Origin: Owenia fusiformis
Taxonomy: Eukaryota; Annelida; Polychaeta; Sabellida; Oweniidae
Length of the DNA: 64,000 nt
Assembly (NCBI GenBank): GCA_903813345.2
Contig: CAIIXF020000003.1
Coordinates: 11,982,931 to 12,046,930 of the forward strand
Direction: 5' to 3'
Shown here one piece after another: positions 25,901-34,484 of this stretch (position 1 is the first letter of the stretch; every line of letters starts with the position of its first letter). Made by a program: the position numbers and the translations under genes. The notes beneath the pieces were generated by a model, which saw only the letters and a list, made by a program, of their open reading frames with translations, was not told where the DNA came from and did no database searches.

Positions 25901-28900
25901 CAACATGCTACTGAGCGTGTGAATTTAATATTCAGCTCTGTTTTACAAACATTAGAATCTTTATGACAAAGTGCTATAATGGTCAGAGCATTGAATTCAG
26001 ATTTGCGTGCATTGATTTATGAACTGGGAATTTCAAAGAATTTATGAAACCAACACTTGTATTTGACTCCACTAAAATAGTGTGAATTATGACCCAGTCC
26101 AAACACTTTTGACTTCTCTAAAATATAAATATAAAACAGAAATAGTGCATTTCTGTTACAACACTTCTTGGTCTACCACTCCCTGGCTTTCTATCAGTGG
26201 ATCCCTTTGTCTCTAGCCTTTTGATGATTCTAGTGATTGATCTTCTATTCCACTTCTTCCCTGGAAATTCCAGAGCAATCCTTGCTCCCTTCCATCCCTT
26301 TTCAATGAAACATGCCTCAATTATTGACTTATCAGTCTTGCTGAACACCATGATGGCAACTTGACAGTAATCTTTGGAAGACTAAAGTGAACATGATATG
26401 AATAACTTTTAGCAAAGACTACAATGCAGCAACATTGCATTTTTTTACCTGATCTGCAGTACAGTATTGCAAGACAGTACACCAATGGACTTTCAGGAAT
26501 GTATATTTTGACTGGTCAAAAGTCAGGGTCATTTCAAGTTTAAAATATCAATATCTAGGGTAGTTGGCATTTTAAGACATTTTGCCGATGGTGTGACCCT
26601 TCACAACCAATGATTATGTGACCTGAGGTAAAGATCAACTGAATGGGAGTAGGTAGTTTCAAGGTCAATGTCTAACAATTTGGTGTTTTAAGGTAGTTGA
26701 GAATAATTCTGACCTTTGACACCCGATTATTAGGTGGCCTGTTGTCAAGGTCAAGGTCTATAGGTCAAGATCATTTCAAGGTCATCAATATCTAAGTTTT
26801 TGGGCTGAGGTTACCCTTTTGTGAATTATGAATGTGTGACCTGAGGTCAAGGTTATTCCAAGGTCAAATATCAGTATCTAAGTATTAAGGCCCTGGGATC
26901 TGCTGTGGCCCCTAGCAACTCATGATAGAGTGACTTCCGAGGTCAATATCTAGCAATTTGGAGTTTAAAGGCAAATGAGAACAACTGTGACCTTTGGCGA
27001 CCAATGATTAGGTGACCTGATGTCAAGGTCATTTCAAGGTCAAAGGTCAATATCTAGGTAGTTGGCTAATGTGCAGCTACAGTCCTATTTAATGACCAAT
27101 GATAAAGTTACCAGAGATCCATGTCAGTGTTTATGGATCAAGATCATTTTTTTTTTTTTTTTTATTAAAATCAATGTAACATATTTACAGGTTGTAGTGG
27201 CTATGACAAGGTCATAGCTCAATATCTAATTAGTACATGTATTTGGCGTTTTGGAGCTGAACATGTTTTTATGAAAACAATATGATTTTTCTCATGTAAA
27301 GTTCCCGTGATAAAGATAGTATCATCCAACTTCTTCACTTGAAAAGAAAAAACATCATGAATCCCCCTCAACCTTTATTTTTCAACTTATTTTTTATGAT
27401 TTCATTCTGGTTTGATTCCTTGACAACTTAATGATACACTACATGATTTTACTACTATGTGTACAGGTATAAGCATCACCTGTGGTGCCATCTGTTATAA
27501 AATCCGTATAAAACACCTCCTACAGTGAACACTGTGGGTCTAAAAATGTTCAATGTACACATGTTTTACTTCATCAAAAGAACACCAAATATGTTCAGCG
27601 ACTCACAATTTAAGAATGACTTGCATGAAATATTGGGACTCTAAAAAATTAATCATCAGGACTCAAATTTTAAAAAGGTTTACGTCGCGTTCCAGGGACA
27701 AAATATGGTCTAGCGCTAGCACTGTGAGGGTTTGAACAATGAACCCCACATTTTGGGGTACCAATTAACCTGCCTTCACATCAGTGGACGATATTGTTTC
27801 ATATTTTAGTGCCAGGATTCTGTGGGACCTGGTTTGATTTCTATAAGCAATGGTGGGAGAATAGAACCCCAAACATGTTCTTTTTAAACTACGAGGCACT
27901 AATGAAGGTACTGTGTAACCATTTAGTCCTTGCCTTACCTGACCATCGTTCTATATTTTTGCAAATATCGCTTTCTTTCAAAATCACTGTTGAGAACAGC
28001 CTCAATGTTTTACATATTTGGTTCGTCATTTTCCCTCTCCATGCATATGCCTTTTCTCATTCAAGTCATTTATTATAGATATATAATATTTCAAATTAAG
28101 CAAGGTCTATCAATACGAATATGCATGTACCCTCCAAATTCATTTTAACCTATCATATCATGCAAAAATATACTTTTTATCATATTATGACGTACAGTAT
28201 TATAAAAATGATTGCCAATGTTTAATTATAACAGGATGCCCCAAAGGTAATAATGGAGTTGGCCAAGTTTCTAGAAAAGGACTTGAACGAGGATCAGGTT
28301 GAGACGATTTCACAACATATCAAGTTTGACAACCTTAAGAAAAGCCCAGGGTTTGGCGAGGCCTTCGCTCGATTGGAAGTTCTTGGAAAGGGGGCGGCCC
28401 CTCATATGAGAAAAGGTATGCTTGGTCAATTTAAAATACATGTATGGGTAGTATGACGATTCCTACCCCTTTCTGATGCATCGTAGAGAATATTTTGGAA
28501 TAATGAACCATGTCGGGAACAATTGAGTACTAGAGTACAATCAGAAGCCGATTCCTGACGTTTATGAACGGTTAAGACGTACATGTACTAAGAACCGTTT
28601 GGGGCTTTTTGCAAACTTCATACTTACTCGAACGGGTAGATCCTCCAGAACTTACCCCCTATCGCACCAAACTAGTTCTTACCCGTTCTTGCCAGTCCTA
28701 CGAAAACGTCGTAAAACGGGCTCAATCTGGCTGTGGTCGGGAAATATGTCTAAAATAATTAGCTACTTCGTTCATAAACAGTCTTCAATACGTCCATCTC
28801 ATTCGCAGTCCGTTCAGGTCGCAACACGTCGGTGTGCAACGTCGTATAACGCGCCCCTTAGTCTAGAAGGTCATCATGACCTGATTCAGGAATGGTATGG

Positions 28901-30276
28901 TCGCCATCGAATTTTGAATCGATTCAAAATTGTAAATCACATTCCCAGTCCGGGAAACTCCATGAAGTTCGTAAACGGACCGTACAACGTTGTAGCTACG
29001 TTCATTCCGTTCGCACACAGTTTAGAACCAGTTTTGAAAAACGCAGTGGCAACTTGCTTGGTGTGATAGCTATATTTTTGCTAACTTGTTGATAAATACG
29101 TTCTGAATCAGTTTTTACCCGTTTGCAATTAGTTCTACCTCGTTCTCAATGCGTCCTCAGACAGTTCAACTCGTTGTAAAAACGTCACTAGTAGGATTGA
29201 AGAACGACGGTTCCGTTCGTAGTACGTCCAGCTCGTCGTTAATAGGTTGTCACTTGTTCTAATTGTAGAACGTGACGACCAAGAGAACAGAGAACATTTT
29301 GAGCACATTCTAAGTTCTAGAGGACCTATCCGTTCGAGTACGTTCGATGAAGTTTGTAAATAGACCCCAAACAATTCTAAGTACGTCCGGTCCGTTCGTA
29401 CACAGTTGAAGCCCGTTTCCAAGAACGTAGTGAGAACTAGTTTGGTGTGATAGTAGGATAAGAGCATGCTCAAAATTTTCTGGTGGTCGTCACGTTAGAT
29501 GCAATTAGAACGATTGACAACGTACTTAAGACGAGTTTGACGTACTACTACGGAACTGTTGTACTTCAATCCTAGTATGGACATTTTTGAACGAGTTGAA
29601 CTGTTTTGGAACGTATTGAGAACGAGGTAGAACTAATTGCAACAGGGTCTTAGTTTTATAACGTGGGGGGTCTTAGTTTTATAACAGGGTCTTAGTTTTA
29701 CTACATGGGGGGTCTTAGTTTTATAAGAGGGTCTTAGTTTTATAACGTGGGGGTCTTAGTTTTATAACAGGGTCTTAGTTTTATTACGCGGGGGGTCTTA
29801 GTTTTATAACAGGGTCTTAGTTTTATAACGTGGGGGTCTTAGTTTTATAACAGGGTCTTAGTTATATTACGTGGGGGGTCTTAGTTTTATAACAGGGTCT
29901 TAGTTTTATTACGTGGGGGGTCTTAGTTTTATAACAGGGTCTTAGTTTTATTACGTGGGGGTCTTAGTTTTATAACAGGGTCTTAGTTTTATTACGTGGG
30001 GGGTCTTAGTTTTTTAACAGGGTCTTAGTTTTGTTACATGGGGGGTCTTAGTTTTGTAGGTATTAGGTCTTAGTTTTGTAGACACCAAGCTTAACCGAGG
30101 AAATTTTTGGTTATTACTATAGTACAAACTTGATGTTATTTCTCCTTTCTGTCTTGTTTCCAGGGAAGATAGATGACTGGAAAAACGTGTTCACGGTGGC
30201 ACAAAGTGAGCAATTTGATAAACTCTTCAAGGAGAAAATGAAAGACACTTGCTTTCCTGAACCAATTTACGAATAA
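16970..30276 (+). CDS. Cytosolic-type sulfotransferase (SULT family), 7 coding exons
   Basis: Family role: transfer of a sulfonate from PAPS to a small alcohol, phenol or amine acceptor in the cytosol; the acceptor here is unknown. Coding exons: 16970-17147, 19725-19838, 22533-22675, 22925-23072, 27810-27907, 28235-28415, 30164-30276. All introns are GT/AG and phases join to 324 aa plus TAA. Visible motifs: PAPS 5'-phosphosulfate loop SSFPRAG-GTH (54-62, where the usual Lys is Arg); FFNHMSY with the catalytic-base His (H129); 3'-phosphate site [11 protein letters not shown] (149-159) keeping Arg and Ser; C-terminal [13 protein letters not shown] (286-298), the family signature. Length is a little above the usual 290-300 aa. 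The start is the first ATG in the frame that opens exon 1. Introns, especially introns 2, 4 and 6, are packed with repeats. Further 5' exons cannot be excluded. I am sure of the family, not of the substrate. Confidence 0.93.
20454..20524. repeat. Perfect 20-bp inverted repeat
   Basis: accggttcggggcaatagca (20454-20473) pairs exactly with its reverse complement at 20505-20524, across a 31-nt loop. It lies in sulfotransferase intron 2. It is followed directly by two tandem copies of ggtttggtgtgatag (20522-20562), a word that ends repeat units again at 28.6-29.5 kb. Confidence 0.85.
20814..20941. repeat. Imperfect inverted repeat (about 42-bp arms)
   Basis: The arm 20814-20855 (caatgtaatgtggaatagcc onward) pairs imperfectly with 20897-20941 (ggaaagcaacacc... 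ending gcacattg). Each arm contains a self-complementary core (ggaatagccattcc and ggaatggtcattcc). It is intronic and non-coding. Confidence 0.65.
21163..21769. mobile_element. 607-bp foldback/MITE-like element with 6-bp target duplication
   Basis: The left end CACTAGTGATCCACTCGATT and the reverse complement of the right end, CACTGGTGATCCACTCGATT, differ at one position. Similarity continues through arms of more than 200 bp towards a centre near 21490. The direct repeat tgtatt flanks both ends (21157-21162 and 21770-21775), as expected of a target-site duplication. There is no transposase. The minus frames at 21077-21401 and plus frames at 21631-21887 are mirror images of the arms. It lies in sulfotransferase intron 2. 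Confidence 0.85.
21925..22220 (+). repeat. Solo arm of the repeat seen at 341-737
   Basis: It shares tgtataacgcatgg, gtgagcaatgtcattagtat, tattgtgataata, gttgagttttcttgcagaaa and the terminal gtacgatcaccgggcgtga with 341-737, in the same order. It lacks about 115 bp that the first copy has after ttattaca. It is intronic. Confidence 0.85.
23165..23455. repeat. Low-complexity 'gggccc-aaaa' element (copy 1)
   Basis: Runs of ggccc/gggcc alternate with A- and T-tracts between a C-run (23180s) and a second C-run (23420s), ending in cagatccgcccctg. The same element lies inverted at 44700-44975, starting ggagcggatctgggaacc. Open frames inside it are compositional. Confidence 0.75.
23989..24720 (-). 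pseudogene. Broken mariner-type (DD37D-like) transposase, catalytic part
   Basis: A 177-aa minus-strand frame holds the DDE catalytic half: [10 protein letters not shown] carries the second Asp, and 37 residues later SPDCNAMDY carries the third, followed by a KVY motif. This D37D spacing fits the maT-like branch of IS630/Tc1/mariner. Upstream (about 24600-24660), FTDEKDF, the block with the first Asp, is in another frame, so at least one frameshift or lesion separates them. The DNA-binding start of a similar protein lies at 26160-26351, about 1.4 kb upstream. The copy cannot make a working enzyme. It lies antisense in sulfotransferase intron 4. Confidence 0.85.
25027..25285. repeat. Tandem repeat, about 80 bp x 3
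   Basis: Three direct copies of a unit containing aaagct(g/a)aaagctat, aaatcacatcttcatgat and agaagcttgtatgat. The second and third copies are closest. The array lies between the two halves of the broken transposase. Confidence 0.8.
26160..26351 (-). pseudogene. Transposase N-terminal helix-turn-helix remnant
   Basis: The minus-strand frame starts [15 protein letters not shown] and continues with [15 protein letters not shown] and GSGRPRS. This is a paired helix-turn-helix followed by a GRPR-type linker, typical of Tc1/mariner transposase N-termini. Similarity stops after about 65 residues. It is probably the displaced front part of the transposase at 23989-24720, split by about 1.4 kb of other repeats. 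Confidence 0.75.
26600..27130. repeat. Degenerate tandem repeat (about 80-115 bp x 6) rich in AGGTCA
   Basis: Related words such as accaatgattaggtgacctg recur at about 26609, 26725, 26825, 26920, 27002 and 27097. They are interleaved with many copies of aaggtca and tcaatatctag. A perfect direct repeat AGGTCA-A-AGGTCA lies at 27037-27049. The array is in sulfotransferase intron 4 and is followed by a T-run near 27147. Confidence 0.7.
28545..29645. repeat. Nested cluster of inverted and direct repeats
   Basis: It lies in sulfotransferase intron 6. ctatcgcaccaaactagttc (28661-28680) is the near-exact reverse complement of gaactagtttggtgtgatag (29432-29451). About 120 bp ending in that word is repeated directly (about 28930-29070 and 29335-29451). 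Separate arms of about 180 bp (29124-29312 and 29464-29643) are inverted copies sharing gcaattagttctacctcgtt and its complement. The 155-aa frame at 28599-29066 and the frame at 29135-29473 arise from this repeat and have no recognisable domain. Confidence 0.75.
29645..30070 (+). repeat. Satellite-like array, about 20.7-bp unit x 21
   Basis: I count 21 copies of gtcttagtttt spaced about 20-21 bp. Most alternate between linkers of the types 'ataacagg' and 'attacgtgggg', so the higher-order unit is a dimer of about 42 bp. It ends about 95 bp before the last sulfotransferase exon. Unit and linkers are too uniform and contiguous to be a CRISPR-like array. Confidence 0.9.
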
Positions 30277-30971
30277 GACATGGTTATGACTATGTGAAGA
30301 TTAATATATACGATGATTAATTGTATGTTAACAACTTCATCAAATGACCTTACTCGTGGCACTGAATTTGATAACATTAACACGGAATAACTAATCATTT
30401 CAGTAAAAATAGTAACCTTACGCTAGTAAAAATATAGCATACTGGCATAGGAATATCAGCACAACTAAAATCACTAAAATATAATTTGATTTCCCTGTGT
30501 TGCACTATATAAATTTTTATTGAACTATATTATAGTAGCACATCTGTTAACAATTATTATATAAGGCAAAAAGCAGATACCTCAGGAATGTTTTGTTTAT
30601 TTTTGAAAAAAGAGGTTCAATAGTTTACATGTTTTACATATACTAGAAAAATGGAACGGGCAATTTTGACATGTGTCCCCTCTATTTTTGAGTAAAAAGA
30701 CATTACATGTTGTTTTTTCATTTCATTACTTTGATCTACTTTTGACCCCATTTGACCTACTTTTTCATTGGTTTTCAACAAATCCCTTGATAGTTTTGAA
30801 TGACATTTGATATGGTACATTTTAACTTTACCTCTTCAACATTGGAAACGCCAGGGGAAGGTCATCTGTCCATTAGTGTCATGAAAAACACGTTGCACAT
30901 ATTACGGTTCAACTCCTCTGACGCTATATATAGCGTTGCGTTTTTATGAACGTCAACGTATTCAATAGTTC

Positions 30972-31109
30972 AATAACATCATTTCAAAGGGCAATATAGT
31001 GAAATATTGGACCAAGGGCCGAAGGATATATTGTGAAATATTGGAGCGATGGCCGAAGGTCCAAGGTCCAATATTTCACTATATTGCCCGCAGAAATGAC
31101 GTTATTAGT
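30972..31109. repeat. Long hairpin with about 40-bp arms
   Basis: aataacatcatttc followed by gggcaatatagtgaaatatt (30972-31010) pairs with aatatttcactatattgccc and gaaatgacgttatt (31070-31107). The arms also share 'ggccgaagg' words in the loop. It lies between the sulfotransferase end and the TIR element at 31.8 kb. Confidence 0.8.
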
Positions 31110-31829
31110 ATTATTACCACCGTTAACGACCAGGACTGAAACAGCAAGAAATTCTTACGCACTGAACGGTATCTAGTTTCCCGGGGAAAATTGCCGGTCG
31201 TTAAATGCATTCTCGACCACCACTATGACGTCACGTATTGCTCAGGTCGATATAGTAAAATAAATGCCTTTTAAACTCGCACTAAAACCCCTAGAACTAC
31301 CCCGGCATGGTGGTAATAATAATCAAGTGTGACAGTTGTCACACTTTAAGTGTGATAATCATCAAAGCTTGTTTGATGATTCTGTATATAACGAAATGCG
31401 TTATTTACATAATCGTACGAGTCTCTAATCATTTAAGTCTTGTTAATTAAGTTTCATACTTTGCCATTATATCAAGTGCAGAAGCCTGTCTTATGTTAAC
31501 ACCTTAAGCCAAAAGTGAGCGTTATACTGGGAAACCACATATATCTTCCTCTTTTAACCTTGCTGATCTATGGCCGTTAACAATCATTTAGCATGCCATG
31601 ACATTGCATTTGTAAAGACTTATGATCGGAAACAATTGCCTCATTTCACCCTCCCCCACGCCCTCTGAAAAACCCAGCAACGGCAGTGCTTTGGATAACG
31701 TATATTTTTGTAAACCACTTCTTTAAACATTATTTCGAATACAAATGTATATGATATTCAAATAAAATTACAATACAGATCAAATGTAAAATGAACATTG
31801 AATAATTTAACACGTTACTTCTGACACTA

Positions 31830-33287
31830 CACTCCCCTCAATAAGTTTGGCAACCGGAAATCGTTATTGGGTATATAGCATTTGAAAGCCTGGCATAAGT
31901 CATTGTCTGAATTTTTGTTCCTCTAGTTCGGAGATATACGACAAAAACGATTTTTCAAATCGATAGACATAAACATGCTTTTAAAGGCAGGATCAGATCT
32001 ATAGGGAGTGACAAAATTGCAAGCTAAGCGTAATTGTTTTCCTTACAATCTTTACTATGATATCTCCTAAAAGATCCACAAATATGTAATCAATTGTTGA
32101 TTCAAAGTGCAGAAATCGGGGAATTAAATGTTTATATTCTCCCAAATAATGAAAGTGGTAACCATATTTATAGAAAAATGAATGAATTAAAAATCTCTTG
32201 TAACTAAACATGACAATGAGTGGTTAGAGTATTAGGAAAGTGTACAGAAATGAATTTACCAATTGATGTTCAATTACCTATTTTGTGTTATGGCTGTGAA
32301 ATATGGGGATTTTCGAAGGCTATATAAAATTGTGAAGTCTTACACCTCAAATTTTGTAAATACATACTCAGAGTTAAAGCAACTACACCCTCATTCATGA
32401 TATATGGTGAATTGGGGCGCTACCCTTTGGAAATACACATTAAAACAAGAATGGTAAATGTTTGGGGTAAATTGATGCAAAGTAAAGCAACAAGTAGTTC
32501 CATTTATAAAGCTATGCTTCAATTACATATATATATACAGCTCACCATGGTTAAGTACAGTAGAAAATATTTTAAATGACTGGATTTTCATATATTTGGA
32601 ATAGACAAGAGTTTATATCAAGGGATGCGTTGAAGCATATGGTGAAGAGGAAACTAAAAAATCAATTCCTACAGCAATGGCTACCAGACTTAGACAAATC
32701 TAAAACTTCATATTTTACATATTGTAACATTAAGAACAAATTTATTTTTGAACCCTATTTATGTCAACCAATAAGCATTAGATTATATATAACAAAACTT
32801 AGAACTTCAAATCATAATCGTCCTATAGAAACAGGGAGATACATAAAAATACCAAGGTTAGAGAGAGTGTGTACCAAATGTAGCAGACTAGGAGATGAGT
32901 ACCATTATATTTTAGAATGTAAACTTTTTGAAGATGACAGAAAAATACTTTTAGATAACTATTTCATCAGACAACCGAATATGTTAAAATTTTAAAGTTT
33001 GTTGTCAAATATTAAATATTCTGTGCAATTAAGTAAATTGATGAAGATTATTGGTGGTAGTGAATTAAACTAAACTGTATTATCATTGTATGTATATGTA
33101 CTATTTTATACTCACAAGTGTGGGTAGAAATAAAGAATAAAAGAAAAAAGATATGAGCTCAAGGTATTTTTAAATTGAAACAATTTTGCTGTTCAGATTA
33201 CTCAGTACAACTTACTTCTAGATCTGATAGTACCTTAATTCAATGATTCAAAGAGGTACGTAGTTGCCAAGCATAATGAGGGGAGTG
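31830..33287. mobile_element. TIR element (1.46 kb, TA target) carrying a LINE tail
   Basis: The left end CACTCCCCTCAATAAGTTTG and the reverse complement of the right end, CACTCCCCTCATTATGCTTG, differ at three positions. Both are flanked by TA, the usual Tc1/mariner target. No transposase is visible; the interior is largely a LINE 3' fragment, so the LINE probably inserted into this element or was captured by it. The right end lies about 118 bp upstream of the galactosyltransferase ATG. A similar one-sided end occurs near 59996 (tacactcccattgttaag). Confidence 0.75.
32235..33075 (+). pseudogene. 5'-truncated LINE, C-terminal end of reverse-transcriptase protein
   Basis: Reading frames on + show in order: LPIDVQLPILCYGCEIWGF, HLKFCKYILRVK, YGELGRYPLEIHIKTRM, GFSYIWNRQEF, then ERVCTKCSRLGDEYHYILEC. 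This is the conserved C-terminal region of many invertebrate non-LTR retrotransposon ORF2 proteins, ending in a CxxC...HxxxxC motif. Stops and frame changes interrupt it (for example after GFSKAI and after PNMLKF). It is followed by an A-rich tail near 33128-33152. 5' truncation is the normal state of dead LINE copies. Confidence 0.85.
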
Positions 33288-33404
33288 TACTTAGTAAATA
33301 AACGTTGTTGTGGTTTATGATTTATTCCTTTTGACTTTTATGGGTATTTGTATCTAAGCTACATATCCTAGTGAACTATTAACTGTTACCAAGCTAAATA
33401 TAAA

Positions 33405-34484
33405 ATGAGAAAAAATGTAAGAACAACAACATGCTTTAAAATAGTAGTCTTCGTTTCGTTTACTGGCATACTACTCTATTTTCACAATACGCCTGTACCA
33501 AATCAAGGTGACAAACGATTGGTATTGAATACCAATACCATCAAAAAAGGAAAATCTGAGGAGTCAACTTTTAATTGTAGTATCTTTCGAAAACTAATTG
33601 GACAACAAAATATCGAATTCCCTAGTAAAATAACATGGGAACAAATTTATAAAAAGAACGATAATGTGACAGCTGGGGGTCAGTGGAGCCCAACAAATTG
33701 TGGAGCAGAAGATGAGATTGCCATCATCATTGCATATAGGGACAGAGAAGAGCATTTGAAGCAGTTCTTAAACTATATGCATCCATTTCTGCAGAGACAA
33801 AAGCTCTCATATAGAATAGTAGTCGTGGAGCAAAATAAGCCAGCAATTTTCAACAAAGCGTCATTGTTTAACACTGGCTTTAAAATCATTTCCGAGTTGG
33901 GGATAAATTATACATGTTTTATATTCCACGATGTTGATATTTTTCCTGAAAATGACAGGATGATATACTCCTGTCAGAAAAAAATCGTGTTACATTTAGC
34001 CGCGTACATTGACGTACACAACTACAAAAAACCTCCATATACTCTGACAGGCGGCGTGGTAGCCATAGCCCCAGACACTTACAAAAAACTCAACGGATAC
34101 TCAAACGGCTTCTGGGGCTGGGGTGGCGAAGATAACGACCTTCTCATAAGATGCTTGCACATACATGTTCCATTTCGGCAGTGCATTAACTGGACCGAAT
34201 GTCGATATACTACTTTAAAGCACAGTCGAGATCAAGGTAATCCTGAAAACCACGTCCACTACATATTAAACAAGAAAGAACCAGACTTTCGAAATGATGG
34301 TTTGACAACCGTGAACTTCACCTTACACGCCGCAAAACAATTTAAATTGTTCACTTGGTTATATGTGTCATTTGACACGTCAACACTAACTCGTGAAAAT
34401 ACTGATTTTTTCGGTGCTGATGCAGACGCCGCCATAGCTATGCAGGAGAAAGACGGTCGGAGTTTTGACGAGTACCTTTGGTAA
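33405..34484 (+). CDS. Beta-1,4-galactosyltransferase-like, intronless
   Basis: Family role: Golgi enzyme adding galactose (or GalNAc) from the UDP-sugar in beta-1,4 linkage to GlcNAc or Xyl ends of glycans. The 359-aa frame is intact: a short cytosolic end, one signal-anchor helix (about 10-27), a stem, then the GT7 catalytic region. Motifs: YRDREEH (111-117), FNKASLFNTGF (149-159), HDVDIF with the DVD metal site (175-180), TGGVVA (215-220), GFWGWGGED (235-243, acceptor/UDP-sugar loop) and LKHSRD (271-276) with the metal-binding His. NxT/NxS sites are present. The start is the first ATG, ahead of the anchor. The whole gene is one exon, while the neighbouring genes have many introns; a retrocopy origin or ancestral intron loss are both possible. 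Whether donor use is Gal or GalNAc cannot be told. Confidence 0.93.
   Translation: MRKNVRTTTCFKIVVFVSFTGILLYFHNTPVPNQGDKRLVLNTNTIKKGKSEESTFNCSIFRKLIGQQNIEFPSKITWEQIYKKNDNVTAGGQWSPTNCGAEDEIAIIIAYRDREEHLKQFLNYMHPFLQRQKLSYRIVVVEQNKPAIFNKASLFNTGFKIISELGINYTCFIFHDVDIFPENDRMIYSCQKKIVLHLAAYIDVHNYKKPPYTLTGGVVAIAPDTYKKLNGYSNGFWGWGGEDNDLLIRCLHIHVPFRQCINWTECRYTTLKHSRDQGNPENHVHYILNKKEPDFRNDGLTTVNFTLHAAKQFKLFTWLYVSFDTSTLTRENTDFFGADADAAIAMQEKDGRSFDEYLW

Noticed and set aside
28599-29066. 155-aa open frame downstream of sulfotransferase exon 6
   Set aside because: It lies wholly in the repeat cluster, and the sulfotransferase frame joins correctly to the exon at 30164 without it.
29645-30070. Possible CRISPR-like array
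   Set aside because: Units are contiguous with no unique spacers, and the surrounding DNA is an intron of an animal gene.
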